From positions 169,465,220 through 169,529,219 of the forward strand of contig CM077162.1 in the NCBI GenBank assembly GCA_039583875.1: 64,000 bases of DNA. The letters run 5' to 3'. The DNA comes from Platanthera guangdongensis (lineage: Eukaryota; Streptophyta; Magnoliopsida; Asparagales; Orchidaceae). Below, piece by piece: positions 21,553 to 33,189 of the stretch. The number at the start of each line of letters is the position of its first letter. The first letter of the stretch is position 1. The notes under the pieces are model-generated. The model searched no databases. It was not told the DNA's origin and worked only from the letters and a program-made list of their open reading frames with translations. The position numbers and the translations under genes were made by a program.

Positions 21553-23862
21553 GTGTCAATAAGAAGGCAAACATCTACTATGGACGGGCTCAAGCTCACA
21601 GGCAAGATCCCAGTGTGCACCAGGCTCAACTTTCCTATCTGGAAGGAAAGGATCAGGTTCTACATGGAAGCAGTTGATCCTCGACTCTTCATGATCGTGG
21701 AGGAGGGACCTTATGTCCCCACTAAGGTCTCCACCATAGATCCTACCAAGAAAGTGCCAAAGAAAATTTCTGAAATGGACAAGGACGAGATGCTGCTGGT
21801 GGGACTTGACAAGAAGGCGCAGAACATTTTGGTCAGCGCGGTCGATGACTCTATGATGCAGAACTTCTGCAATTGCAGGACAGCAAAGGAGATCTGGCAC
21901 TGCCTGATTATCCTAATGGAGGGCACTGATGAAGTGAGGGATGATCGGAGATCCCTTCTGAACCAGAAATACGAGGCCTTCAGACAAGGGCCTAAGGAAG
22001 AGATCGGAGTCACCTTCGAGAACTTCCTCAAGATTGTCAATGCGCTCAAGGGATATGAAAGAGTGTTCACTGATGGTGAACTTAATGACAAATTCCTTAG
22101 GTCCCTCACTAAGGAGTGGGACACAAAGATCTGCGCCATCCGAGAGTTTGGCAGACTAGCTGAAACAGACCCGCAAATCCTGTTTGGGAAGCTGATGTCC
22201 TATGAGCTTCAACTGAACACCAGGAAAGCTGAAGAGGAAGCATAGAAGGCTACAGCCAAAGAAAAGACTGTGGCTCTAAAAGTCATTCACTCCAGAAAAG
22301 GCAAGGGTGTGGTTTCATACCGTGCCAGGAAAAAGGATGAGGAGGAGGACTCCGAGCCATGCTCCTCCAGCTCCGAGCTGTCGGAGGAGGATTTCTCCCT
22401 CATCACCCGAGAATTCAAGAAGTTCCTCAAGATGAGGAATCAAAGAAAGAAAGACGGCGCCTCCTCCAGGCATCAGAAGAAAAATTACTCTTCTGACAGG
22501 TATGCTTCTAAACCGAACAAACATCGCTCCTCTGACATCATTTGTTTTGGATGCAATAAGTCAGGACACGTCGTGGCCGACTGCTACCAAGGCAAGAGAG
22601 AAAAAGGGAAAGGAGAGGAGCTCAAATCCTCTAGAGATAAGAAGAAAGAGCGGAGCTACATCACCAAAAGGCCAAAGACACTGAGTGAGTCGGATTCCTC
22701 AGACTCCAGTGATGATGAGGAAGCCTACTTCGGGTTGTTGGGTCGCTCCGACTCAGAAGGAGAATGTCCCCCATTTACTGGGAAGGTAAAAGCTCACACC
22801 CCTCTCTCCGACTCTGACTCTGATCCTGAGTCTCAGGATGATGAACCTGAGGATAGCCTTTCGGCCCGTGAAGCTGAGCTCCCCGAGAAGTATGAGCTTC
22901 TGCTCAACACTTTTGAGGAGTGCCATAAAAGATTGAAGGCTGAGAAAAAGGAAGTAAAATTCCTTAAGGGTGAGTGTGTTTCCCTAAGGGAAGAGGTCAC
23001 CAGTTTGATCTCTCTCCGACAGGAGCACCTTGACCTGACCTCAAAGCATTCAGAGTCTCTTAAGCTCCTTGATCTTAAGCAGGAGGAAGTCGACAAGTTG
23101 GAAGAACAACTTGCGGCAGAAAGGAAGATCGTCAAGAGCTTCTCTATGCCAAAAACAGTTCTTCCAGTTGTTGATACCTTCTCTGCTCAGGCCAAAGGAG
23201 CCGGCTTGGGGCATGTAGGGGTATCTGGGTCCTCATCTAGGAGAAACAGAAACCAGAGGAAGAATAAGGCCGCCAAGAAGGCCTCTGCTGCTGAAAAGGG
23301 AAAGGCTCCGCTCAGTCCTGTTGCGTTCAGAAAGCCTGGCTTTCCTTGCAACCAACATGACTTTGAATCAACATTTGGTCATCATTTCCGGCCCTCGGTT
23401 GCAAAGCCAAAGAGCCGATATGATGTTTGGACCTTTCCTCAGAACTTCGGTGAGAGTGCCTTCAAGGCACCTTATGAGGAAATCAACATGGGAAATTATG
23501 GTCAATTCTCTAGCGGCCATAATGGAAAGCAGGCACCAAAAGCCAAGCCTGTTATACAGAAGGTGAAGAAGTCTTGTGACTGCAATCACTGTGAGGCCCC
23601 CACCTCCAAATCCAAAGCCCCGGTTGTACCCACCGTTCCCAGGGTAAGGCAGGAGCCTAGGAAGAGGTACAACAGATTTGACTGTTGGTGTTGTGGCAAA
23701 GTCGGTCACTTTGCCGTGGATTGTTGGTTTAACCCGAGTTATAACGAGACTCCCTATGTTAGCACTGCGAGGCCGACCACTCGTAAGGTTAACCAACCGA
23801 GGGGGAGTATGCTAACCAGGAATCTAGGACCCAAGTTCGATTGGGTTCCTAAGGGAAATTAA
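21553..23862 (+). pseudogene. gag: copia-1 gag, one internal stop
   Basis: A single reading frame broken only by TAG at 22243-22245. The first part (231 codons) has the UBN2-type gag core: FPIWKERIRFYMEAVDPRLF, NCRTAKEIWHCL, RRSLLNQKYEAF and LNDKFLRSL. After the stop (22270 on, 530 codons) come the first zinc knuckle CFGCNKSGHVVADC (residues 92-105 of that part), an acidic Ser/Asp block, a heptad-like coiled coil (YELLLNTFEECHKRLKAEKK onwards), and the second knuckle CWCCGKVGHFAVDC (472-485). It ends [12 protein letters not shown] or GAG codon may have mutated, or the stop could be read through; nothing in the sequence shows which. Confidence 0.88.
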
Positions 23863-23869
23863 TTTTGTT

Positions 23870-26800
23870 TTGCAGGAATGTCCAAAGGCCACCAAAACGC
23901 CAATCTGGTACTTGGATAGTGGATGCTCCTGGCACATGACTGGGACAAGAAGCCTGCTGCGTGATTACACTCCTGTCGAGAATGGACCCAAAGTCATCTT
24001 TGGAGGGTCAGATCGAGGAGTCACCAGAGGTTACGGTATGATTTCCAACGGCATATTCTCTATCACCGACGTGGCTTATGTTGAAGGGTTAAACCATAAC
24101 CTGATTAGTGTAAGTCAGTTAGGTGACAAAGGTTATGATATTAAGTTCTGCAAGGATAAATGTCTGATAATTTCATGTGCCTCTTCTGAGACGGTATTAA
24201 CAGGCATTAGGAGCAGAAATATCTTCTGCTTAAATTTTCTCAGTTTAGATTCATCTACTCCCGTATGCCTTGTGGCAACAGACAGTGCATCTCTTTGTGA
24301 ACAATGGCACAAGAGATTCGCACATATTAATTTCAAAACAATTAGTATGTTGTTTTCTAAAAACTTAGTAAGGGATGCTCCCGTTATCAAGTGCATCAAA
24401 GATAGCCCCTGTCCTGCATGCCAGATGGGCAAACAGACTCGGGCTACCTTTAAGAGCATTGCAGACAAAGACTCTTCCCGATGTCTTTACCTTCTGCATA
24501 TGGACTTGTTTGGTCCAATGCAAGTTCATAGCTTGGGAGGCAAGTCCTATACGCTAGTGATAGTTGATGATCATTCTCGGTTTACATGGGTGTTCTTCTT
24601 AAAACGAAAGTCGGATACGTTTGACATCTTCACTAGTTTTGTCAAGCAGGTTCAGAACGAATTTAACTTCCCAGTGGTCAAAATCAGAAGTGACCATGGA
24701 ACAGAATTCGAATCTGGTGCTATGACAGAGTTTTGTGAAGAACAAGGTATCTTTCATGAGTTTTCCTCCCCGCGCACTCCTCAGCAAAATGGAGTTGCAG
24801 AGAGGAGAAATAGAACTCTCATTGAAGCCTGCACGACAATGTTGAAAGACGCTTCTCTCCCAGAATACTTCTGGGCAGAGGCTGTCAATACAGCTTGTCA
24901 TGTACAAAACCGAGCATTGATCAACAAGCATCATCGTAAGATGCCTTATGAGCTACTGAGAGGCAGGAAACCAACCATGTCCTACTTAAGGATCTTTGGT
25001 TGCAGATGCTATGTACTGAATAATGGGAAGTACCCGCGTACTAAATTTGGTGAAAAATGCTTCGAAGTCATATTCATGGGCTATAGTTCCCACAGTCGGT
25101 CATATAGGGTCTTTAATAAGAAAACCCTAGTGGTAGAAGAATCAATTAATGTTGTATTTGATGAAGGAAGTTTGCTTAACAGCAATTCTTCCAGTGGTAT
25201 TCTTGAAGATGCAGGTGCACGACTTAAACAGCTGGATCTCGATGAGACAGCTAAAGATGAAACTCCTAAGTACGTCAAAGTTTCCACCTCCACGTCATCT
25301 GGGAATGTTGAAGATCAAACTGGAACAAATCTCTTAGAAGAAGGAGAAGCCCAAGAAGTAGTCGAAGCTCCAGACGCCAGACTTCTAGAGCTCCGGCACG
25401 TGAGGGATCACCCTAGAGATCAGATCATCGGAGATCCTCGTGTCGGTGTCAGAACTCGAAGAGGTACTATTAAAGAAATTTTGCATCGTAGCTTCCTGTC
25501 ACAGGTTGAGCCAAAGAAGTTCGACGAAGCGAATAAAGATGCGGCATGGATTCTGGCCATGCAAGATGAACTACATCAATTCGAACGTTGCAATGTTTGG
25601 ACGCTGGTTCCCAGACCACACAAGCAGAATGTGATTGGCACCAAGTGGATCTTCAGAAACAAACTGGATGAACATAGTGTCATCATAAAGAACAAGGCAA
25701 GGCTTGTGGCTCAAGGTTACAGACAGGAGGAGGGGATTGACTTCGACCAGACCTTCGCACCAGTAGCAAGGCTCGAGGCAATCAGATTGTTCCTGGCGTA
25801 TGCTTCGCACAAAGGATTCACCGTCTATCAAATGGATGTGAAATCAGCATTCTTGAACGGAGACCTGAAAGAGGAAGTATACGTCGCTCAACCCCCAGGT
25901 TTTGTCAATCCTACTTATCCCAATCATGTATATTTTCTTAATAAAGCTTTATATGGTTTAAAACAAGCTCCACGAGCTTGTTATGAGACTTTATCTAGTT
26001 TTCTTCTTGAGAACAAGTTCTCTAGAGGTAAAATAGATAAGACATTGTTTCTCAGGGAAGTCAAAGGCAAGATTTTGTTGGTGCATATCTACGTCGATGA
26101 CATAATATTCGGCTCAACGGACAACAATCTTTGCAAAACATTTTCCAAACTTATGCAAGGAAAGTTTGAAATGAGCAGTATGGGAGAGCTAAAGTATTTC
26201 TTGGGACTTCAAGTGAAACAGTCTGAGGATGGAATCTTCATCTCTCAGACGAAGTTCACAAATGAACTCCTCAAGAAATTCGGCATGGAGAGTGCAACCT
26301 CTATGAGGACTCCAATGGGATACACTATGTCTCTGGATAAGGATGAGAAAGGTAAACCTTTCGATGAAACCAAATACAGAAGCATCATTGGATCCCTGCT
26401 CTACCTTACTGCCAGTAGACCGGATATTATGTTCTCCACATGTGTCTGTGCCCGATATCAGGTGAACACTAAGGAATCTCACTATGTCACTGCAAAGCGA
26501 ATTCTAAGATACCTTAAAGGTACTCCAAATCTTGGCTTGTGGTACCCGAGAAACAATGATGTCGAGCTAATAGGTTTTTCAGATGTTGATTTTGCAGGGA
26601 GTAGGGATGACAGGAAAAGCACCTCCGGGACGTGTCAATTCCTCGGCAGGAGGCTTATCTCATGGAACATCAAGAAACAGAATTGTGTTGCAACCTCCAC
26701 AGGAGAGTCTGAGTACATCTTGGCAGGCAGCTGTTGCGCACAACTCCTATGGATCAGAAACCAGTTAGCCGACTACGACCTTCAGTTCAAGGAAATACCA

Positions 26801-27037
26801 ATGTACTGCGACTCCTCCAGTGAAATTGCAATTGCCAACAATCCGGTATCACACAGCAGAACGAAGCATATTGAAGTGCGCTACCACTTCATTCGGGAGC
26901 ACGTGGAGAACAAGGACATCTCTCTCTGTTATGTCCCCACAGACAAGCAGATTGCAGATATATTCACAAAGCCCTTAGACGAAGCTAAGTTCAGTGTTTT
27001 CAAAACTGAATTGGGAATGTTAAACTATGAGGAATGA
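23870..27037 (+). CDS. pol: copia-1 pol: protease, integrase, RT, RNase H (intact)
   Basis: 1055 codons without interruption. Protease: [13 protein letters not shown] near residue 13. Integrase: HHCC region from WHKRFAHIN to CPACQMGK, and core Asp212 (HMDLFGP), Asp275 (SDHGTEF) and Glu311 (NGVAERR), which is DD35[34 protein letters not shown], and YVDD from residue 741. RNase [27 protein letters not shown] and [14 protein letters not shown], ending [11 protein letters not shown]. It lies in a different frame from gag, just after TAATTTTGTTTTGCAGG, which resembles a splice acceptor. The annotated ATG lies downstream of that acceptor and may not be the true start. It could supply enzymes to other copies. 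Confidence 0.95.
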   Translation: MQECPKATKTPIWYLDSGCSWHMTGTRSLLRDYTPVENGPKVIFGGSDRGVTRGYGMISNGIFSITDVAYVEGLNHNLISVSQLGDKGYDIKFCKDKCLIISCASSETVLTGIRSRNIFCLNFLSLDSSTPVCLVATDSASLCEQWHKRFAHINFKTISMLFSKNLVRDAPVIKCIKDSPCPACQMGKQTRATFKSIADKDSSRCLYLLHMDLFGPMQVHSLGGKSYTLVIVDDHSRFTWVFFLKRKSDTFDIFTSFVKQVQNEFNFPVVKIRSDHGTEFESGAMTEFCEEQGIFHEFSSPRTPQQNGVAERRNRTLIEACTTMLKDASLPEYFWAEAVNTACHVQNRALINKHHRKMPYELLRGRKPTMSYLRIFGCRCYVLNNGKYPRTKFGEKCFEVIFMGYSSHSRSYRVFNKKTLVVEESINVVFDEGSLLNSNSSSGILEDAGARLKQLDLDETAKDETPKYVKVSTSTSSGNVEDQTGTNLLEEGEAQEVVEAPDARLLELRHVRDHPRDQIIGDPRVGVRTRRGTIKEILHRSFLSQVEPKKFDEANKDAAWILAMQDELHQFERCNVWTLVPRPHKQNVIGTKWIFRNKLDEHSVIIKNKARLVAQGYRQEEGIDFDQTFAPVARLEAIRLFLAYASHKGFTVYQMDVKSAFLNGDLKEEVYVAQPPGFVNPTYPNHVYFLNKALYGLKQAPRACYETLSSFLLENKFSRGKIDKTLFLREVKGKILLVHIYVDDIIFGSTDNNLCKTFSKLMQGKFEMSSMGELKYFLGLQVKQSEDGIFISQTKFTNELLKKFGMESATSMRTPMGYTMSLDKDEKGKPFDETKYRSIIGSLLYLTASRPDIMFSTCVCARYQVNTKESHYVTAKRILRYLKGTPNLGLWYPRNNDVELIGFSDVDFAGSRDDRKSTSGTCQFLGRRLISWNIKKQNCVATSTGESEYILAGSCCAQLLWIRNQLADYDLQFKEIPMYCDSSSEIAIANNPVSHSRTKHIEVRYHFIREHVENKDISLCYVPTDKQIADIFTKPLDEAKFSVFKTELGMLNYEE

Positions 27038-27340
27038 AGACTACAGAAGCTCCAGGCTCGTGCAAGAACTGAGGGGGAGCAAGGAACTCAAGTGTGAGCA
27101 CAGATGCAAGAACTGAGGGGGAGCAAGGGGTCAAATGCTACAGACCTAGATTTGCAGAAGCCGAAAAGGGGGAGATTACCCTCTCGGCTAAGGCTAAGGT
27201 GGCTCCAAAGCTTGCTCGCACGAAATTGGTATCGGTAATGAATATCTCTCTCAACTTAATTTCAAGGTTATGATTTTCATTCCCATATGCTTTATTCACC
27301 TTAGCTTGTAGGGTTTAGGCTTCTTCAAATAGGGGGAGAT
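27038..27340 (+). other. copia-1 3' untranslated region and polypurine tracts
   Basis: Contains a repeated GCAAGAACTGAGGGGGAGCA (near 27063 and 27108), a third purine tract AAAGGGGGAGATTA near 27165, and the functional tract ATAGGGGGAGAT (27330-27340) abutting the 3' LTR. No ORF. Confidence 0.75.
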
Positions 27341-28983
27341 TGTTGGGTATTGTATCCACAACGTACCTGATTTGAAGAAGCCCCTGAACAAGCTAAGGTA
27401 AATAGGCCATGTTTTTGACAAAATATTTCAAGTTGTGCTTGCAATTTTTCCACGCTAAGTGCACACCAATGTCAGGGTGCAGTAGGTCAATATACACGGG
27501 TCTGCACGACATAATCCCTCGTTGAGCAGATCAGTGTGTTGGCCTACGTGTACTCTCTCTATTGGAGTGTACTTAATTTCAAGTACAGGTATGTGTTAAG
27601 GCAAGAGCAGACAAGGAGCAAGGATGGGTCAAGGAGCACCTCATGGGTGGTAAGACGAAAAATCATCCAAGTGTAAATCAACGAGAATCACCAAGTGATT
27701 CTCGCCGATTCGGAGAGAATCACTAGTGATTCTCGCCGATTCGTTGAGAATCATTGGCTGATTCTCGCCGACTCTATCCAGCTACTTCAAAGCGGTGCTA
27801 AGTAATATTCGTCGAGAATCACTACTGATTCTCGCCGAATCCCTTGTTGAGCAGATCAGGGCCAAGTAATATTCGTCGAGAATCATCAAGTGATTCGGCG
27901 AGAATCACTAGTGATTCTCGCCGAATCGGCGAGAATCACTGGCTGATTCTCGCCGATTCGGCGGGAATCATCTTCGATTCTCGCCGATTTTGCCTTAGAC
28001 GATTTTCTGGAACCCCCTGAACCGGATTCTGCCGCTGGCACTATTTTGAACTGGATTTAGGGTTTCTTCTTGTGGGACCCACAACGGTCATCTTGAAGTT
28101 GTCTACAGTATAAATACAGGCGTATTTTTGAACAATGGATACACAGAGAAATAGACGAAAAATCGAGCAGCCGACTTTGACCTAGAATCGCGAAACAGCT
28201 CCACCGCCGTCGCCGCTCGTGCAAGTCGATCGCCGGTCGTTTGATCGTGGTTCCCTCCAGATCTCCCGGCGATAGAAGCTTAGCCAAGCTTAGCGTCTCA
28301 CGTGTCTAACCTGAGATCTCTTGTCTCTTGATTTGTTGATCGGGAAAACCTTCCCAGTCCGAATCGATCGAGACGACTGATCCTAGTGTGACTGTTGGAA
28401 GACCTAGCTAGCTTTGCTATGAAGTTTGGATCTCCAAAGTAACGCAGCCGCACACCGTGTTGCCGCCGATCCCGTGAACCAAGCCGCCGCCCATCTTGCC
28501 GCCGCCGGTTCCGGGGAGATTCTCTCCAAGAGAGATCTAGGGTTGTGGACTCTTCGTGGACTTCAAGAACACGTCGTCAACGAAGAGGGACACATTAGTC
28601 TCCAAACGTAGTTTGTATTTCTTGTACATTCTAGTTTATTTTTGTTGTAAAGGAACGTTGGTTCCTAGTTGTAAGGGTTTGATGCAACCCGGGTTGTGGG
28701 AGTGTTGACTCCTACGTGTGGAAGGGTTCCTTCTGATAGTGCAAGGATTGGATTTCAATCCTGTTGGTGAAGAGACCGAGTCGTCCCTTGTTGGGAGATA
28801 GGTCGAAGGGGGAAAGTGGATGTACCCAAATCGGGGAACCACTATAAATTGTTTGTGTACCTTCTGTGCTGTGGTGTTTTGTTTTCTTGTGCAGGTACAA
28901 TTTTAAATTCCGCAAAAACGCTGCACGTCACCTATTCCCCCCCCCCCCTTAGGTGAAGTTAGCTGACACTAGGTGGACTTTCA
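27341..28983 (+). repeat. copia-1 3' LTR
   Basis: 1643 bp, matching 19882-21489 except for scattered substitutions and one extra inverted-repeat unit at about 27700-27745. It ends GGACTTTCA before the CTCTT duplication. Confidence 0.93.
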
Positions 28984-28988
28984 CTCTT

Positions 28989-30239
28989 CTCTCCCTCATT
29001 TAATGCCATGCATGCATACCCCCCATACACATGGTCGGCCACTCCTCATGCACCCCCTCTTTCATTCCCACTTTCTCCCCTTTATTATTTTCTCTTCCAT
29101 TTATTCCTCATGCATCTCCCCACTCATCCCCTCTCTCTTGTTAATTTCTCCATCCATGCACCTTGCCACCAATGCATTGAACCCACCTCCTTTTCTTCCC
29201 CCTCATTAAATGAAATGCATTCCCCCTCTCCAAGCCCATGGCAGGCCACCCCCCTTGCCCCCTCTTCTTCATTTTCATTCTAGAAGCTTCTCCATCTCCT
29301 ATAAAAGCCACCCCATCCCTCAAGCCAAAGGAGAAATTTTTTTTGGGAAGTGAAGTTTTAAGTTGAATGTGAGTGTTGAGTTGGATAGTGGAGAGTGCTT
29401 GTGAGTTGTTATTAGTTTCATTATTGTATTAGTTTTTTTCCATTATTGCAAGTTTTTCTTCCTAATATAGTCTTGTCTTTTTAAAATTTTGTGTACTCCT
29501 TTTTTGCAAGCAATGAAAATGTTTCTCTCTTATCTTCTTTTGTCTTCCCTTTCAATTATGCGTAGCTAATTTTCTTTAGCATTCGATCGTGAGGATCCAT
29601 AAAATGAGATGAGGGTTTCTTTTGTTTCATAGTTTTATTTTTGCTTAATTTTACTCGATCCTTCTTTGATTTTTATTTTGTCGACTCCGTATTTCCGATA
29701 TACGGTAGTAGGCTTGTGATCTCATATTTGAGTAGCCGAGAGGCTCGTGAATGTGAAAGATCACTCAAAGAAGGAAGGAGTTGAACGCAACCCTAGAGAT
29801 AGGATGACGTAAATCTTCCGGATTGGAGTCAAATCCAATAGTGTGGGTCACCTCGATAATGCGGCTTTATGCCTTTTTGACTTGAAAGAGATTTCGGTCA
29901 AAACGTCTATAAGTCAGGGGATATAATGCTCTAGCGAGATTATTTCCTAATTTCGGATCTGTCACGGTTGAGTATGATTTGCAAATTTAAAACTATGCCT
30001 TTTCATCCCTCTCATTTCATTTTATGGTGAATCTTCGATCGAATGCTAACTTTTTATTATAAAGTTTTTTGTCTCAAAAATTATCTTTCGTTTTAGTTTA
30101 AAAATTCTCAAAACCCATTTTCTTTCGGTAGGATAATAGTTCAAGCGTGAGTAGCAGTATTTGACAACCCTGTGTTTAAATACGACCTTGATACTACAAT
30201 TCGATAGGTACACTTGCCTGTTCGGGTTTTAGCCCATCA
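28989..30239 (+). repeat. Athila-2 5' LTR, right arm
   Basis: Resumes Athila-2 LTR sequence after the CTCTT copy at 28984-28988, collinear with about 35817-37059. TATAAAAG is at 29300-29307. It ends AGCCCATCA before the primer site. Short frames here are not genes. Confidence 0.9.
29300..29307 (+). promoter_or_regulatory. TATA box of Athila-2 5' LTR
   Basis: TATAAAAG in TCTCCTATAAAAGCC. The equivalent in the 3' LTR is 36117-36124. In this copy copia-1 has separated it from the left 665 bp of U3. Confidence 0.6.
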
Positions 30240-30245
30240 AGTTTT

Positions 30246-30261
30246 TGGCGCCGTTGTCGGG
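30246..30261 (+). promoter_or_regulatory. Athila-2 primer binding site (tRNA-Asp, imperfect)
   Basis: TGGCGCCGTTGTCGGG, six bases past the LTR end as in Athila-1, but with C to T against the tRNA-Asp complement and a further mismatch just after. Confidence 0.75.
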
Positions 30262-30411
30262 CACTCTTTTTCGTCAATATTAGGAAAACACTTTCGCTAT
30301 TACTTCTGCAAAAAATTAAAAAAAAAATTCCTTTCTCTATTTTATTCTTCAAGTTTTTATTTCACTTCTTATCTTTTTTTTCCTCCATTCTCCTTCTAAT
30401 TTTCTTAGTGC

Positions 30412-32817
30412 ATGACCCGCACGAATCCGTCGCTACTTGTTGACTTGGACCCAGAAATCGAATGCTCCTTTCGGAGAAACTTACAATTCAGTGGTTCTAC
30501 TTCTCAAACAGCGGTTGAGGATTCCGACGGTGATTGTAACTTCAACTCCGAAATGGGAGACCCTAACCCAGCATTTGCCCAGCAAAGGACGATGTCCGAT
30601 TATGCTCGGCCCAACCTGGAGGGTACAGAAACAAGTATTGTTTGATCTGCAATTGCGAACAATAACTTCGAGCTTAAGCCTAGCATCATACAAATGGTGC
30701 AGCAATATGTACAGTTCGACGGATTATAAGATGAAGATCTGAACTTGCATATTGCCAGTTTTCTTGAAATTTGTGACACCTTCAAAATAAATGGTGTCTC
30801 AGACAATGCTATAAGGCTAAGACTCTTCCCCTTCTCCTTAAGAACTAAAGCCAAACAGTGGTTGAGTTCTCTTCCAAGAGGATCAATCACTACTTGGAAC
30901 ATTTTAACTGAAACGTTTCTCTCTCATTATTCCCCCCCCCCCCCCGCCAAAACTGCTAAGCTAAAAAATGATATAACTTCGTACTCTAAAATTGCTTCTG
31001 AGACCCTCTATGACACTTGGGAGAGGTTCAAAGAACTATTGAGAAGATGCCCTCATCATGCTCTGCCTGTATGGTTACAGGTCCAGATATTTTACAATGG
31101 GCTAAATCAAGAAACTAAGCAAATGATAGATGCCGCTTCCGCTGGTTCTTTGGACCGCAAAACTCCGGAAGCCGCTCTTGAGCTTATCGAGGACATGGCG
31201 ATGAACACTTATTAGTGGAACTCGTCTAGGACTCGCCCATCTAAACCTGCAGGTATCTATGAAGTGGACTTGGTTTCGCAACTGGCGTTACAAGTGGAAA
31301 TGCTGAACAAAACGATTTCCGAGATGACTGTTTCCTCCGCCGCTAAGGTATATGAAAATGTGAATGTTGCTGCTGCCGAGCAGGTGGATTATCTGGGGAA
31401 CATACCCAGGCCTACTCAAAATAATTCTGCCAATAATTTTTCTGCTTTTTCTAATTTTTATGCACCTCCTGGTTTTAATTCTTCTTTGAACTCTTATAAT
31501 CCTGGATGGCGTAACCATCCTAATTTTTCTTGGAGTAACCCTGCTAATGTTGCACGCCCACCACACGATTTCACTCCACCACCACCATAATATCAAAACC
31601 AAAATTTTCAAAAAACTCCATCTTTGGAGGAAATACTTTCTAAATATATAAGCTCGAATGATGCTACCATTAGAAGTCTATCTGGCTCCGTGAAAAATTT
31701 AGAGAACCAGGTCGGGCAACTTGCCAAGGTCATCTAAGAGAGGCCACCCGGGGCTCTTCCCTCAAACACTGAACCTAACCCAAGGGAGCACGTGAATGCG
31801 ATTTCCCTTCGGAGAGGTAAAGTTATTAACGAGCCCACCATAAGGGAAGAGCCAGAGGTGATTGCCTCTCCTACTGCTGAAAATATTATCGTTACGGAAT
31901 CAAATGATAAAATTTTTGAAAAAGAAAAAGATAAATCTAATTTTGAAAAAGAAAAGTCTATCTTTGAAAAAGAAGTTAACGATTTTCAAAATGATGTTCC
32001 GGCAATTATAAAGGAATTTCCTCCACCTCCTTATCCGGCTAGGCTTAGGAAGGAAAAATTAGATGATCAATATTCATGCTTTCTTGAAATGTTTAAACAA
32101 ATTCATATAAATTTGCCATTTCACGAAGCCATTAGCCAAATGTCGAAATACGCCAAATATCTCAAGGATTTAATAACGAATCAAAAGAAATTGGAAAATC
32201 TTTCTCATGTAACGTTAAATGAAGAGTGCTCGGAGGTCGTTAAAAACTCTAACTTGCCTCAAAAAATAAATGATTCGGGTAGTTTTTCAATTCCTTGCGT
32301 TTTTGGTGATCTTTTTATAAAACATGCGCTAGCGGATCTAGGTGCGAGCATCAACTTGATGCCTTTGTCATTATTCAAGAAGCTAGGAATGGGCACTCTC
32401 AGCCCTACAAGAATGAGTATCCAGTTAGCCGATAGGTCGATCAAATATCCGTTAGGTATTGTTGAGGACGTGCTAGTAAAGGTCGACAAATTCATCTTCC
32501 CGGTGGATTTTGTCATTCTCGATATTGAAGAGGACGTCGAGGTCCCACTTATCCTTGGCCGTCCCTTCCTAGCCACTGCTCGAGAAATCATAAATATGAG
32601 TGACGGAAGACTTTCTCTGCGTGTGGGAGATGAAGAGGTTACTTTTGATATTAATCAATCTATGAGAAATTATTTGCAAAATGATGACTCTTGTTTTTTT
32701 ATTGATGAATTAAAAGAAGACTCCTATATTTCTCCAAATGATTTTTCATCTTCTTTTTCTGAACTTTCTCCAAATGTTTTTAAAAATACGGTTATGTCCA
32801 TGCAAACAAATTTTTAA
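30412..32817 (+). pseudogene. Athila-2 gag and protease with in-frame stops
   Basis: One frame throughout (MTRTNPSLLVDLDPEIE...), collinear with Athila-1 gag. Stops are at 30643 (TGA), 30727 (TAA), 31213 (TAG), 31588 (TAA) and 31735 (TAA). Several look like C-to-T changes in CGA, CAG or CAA codons. Gag landmarks are FLEICDTFKINGVSDNAIRLRLFPFSLRTKAKQW, FYNGLNQETKQMIDAAS and [15 protein letters not shown] run of C near 30931-30944 adds in-frame prolines. The protease reads [10 protein letters not shown] with its Asp at 32335-32337, then [11 protein letters not shown]. After protease the frame passes an Asp/Glu-rich spacer to a stop at 32817. RT should follow but is absent. Confidence 0.88.
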
Positions 32818-33189
32818 AATGAAACTGTTTTTAAACAAAAGAATCTTGAAAATCTCATTTTTGAAGAAGACAAAAATCTGAAAAATTCATATGAAAAATC
32901 ACCCGATCCTGAAACAAAAGTCGATCACGATAAGAACTTGGGCCAACATAAAATTTTTAAACCTGGCGATCAAGTTCTTCTTTTTAATTCACGCTTACGT
33001 ATTTTCTTCGGACACATTAAATCTCGATGGACTGGACCATTTACGGTCAAGGAAGTTTATTCTGATGGCGCTGTGTTGCTTTCGCACCCCGATAAGGGTG
33101 ATTTTAAAGTGAATTGGCATAGACTTAAACTTTATTTTTCAAATGATTTTGTGTCTCCTGCAACGGAGGATCTTGTCTTGGACTCTTAA
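32818..33189 (+). pseudogene. Athila-2 integrase C-terminal remnant
   Basis: After the stop, the same frame continues through lysine/glutamate-rich codons and at about 32915-32940 becomes integrase C-terminal domain: HKIFKPGDQVLLFNSRLRIFFGHIKSRWTGPFTVKEVY and GDFKVNWHRLKLYF, ending at 33187-33189. By comparison with Athila-1, RT, RNase H, the zinc domain and the catalytic core are missing, a loss of more than 2.5 kb. The joint keeps the frame. No catalytic activity can remain. Confidence 0.85.

Larger units (their letters stand above)
19882..28983 (+). mobile_element. copia-1: SIRE-like Ty1/copia element, nearly intact
   Basis: A 9.1-kb element with 1608- and 1643-bp LTRs (TGTTGGGTATTG...GTGGACTTTCA), an iMet primer site, gag with two zinc knuckles, an uninterrupted protease-integrase-RT-RNase H ORF, a polypurine tract and a perfect CTCTT duplication (19877-19881 and 28984-28988). 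The long gag, large element size and RT/RNase H wording place it near SIRE/Maximus. The only coding lesion I see is one TAG in gag. No envelope-like ORF follows RNase H. It is the innermost and therefore youngest insertion in its nest. Confidence 0.93.
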
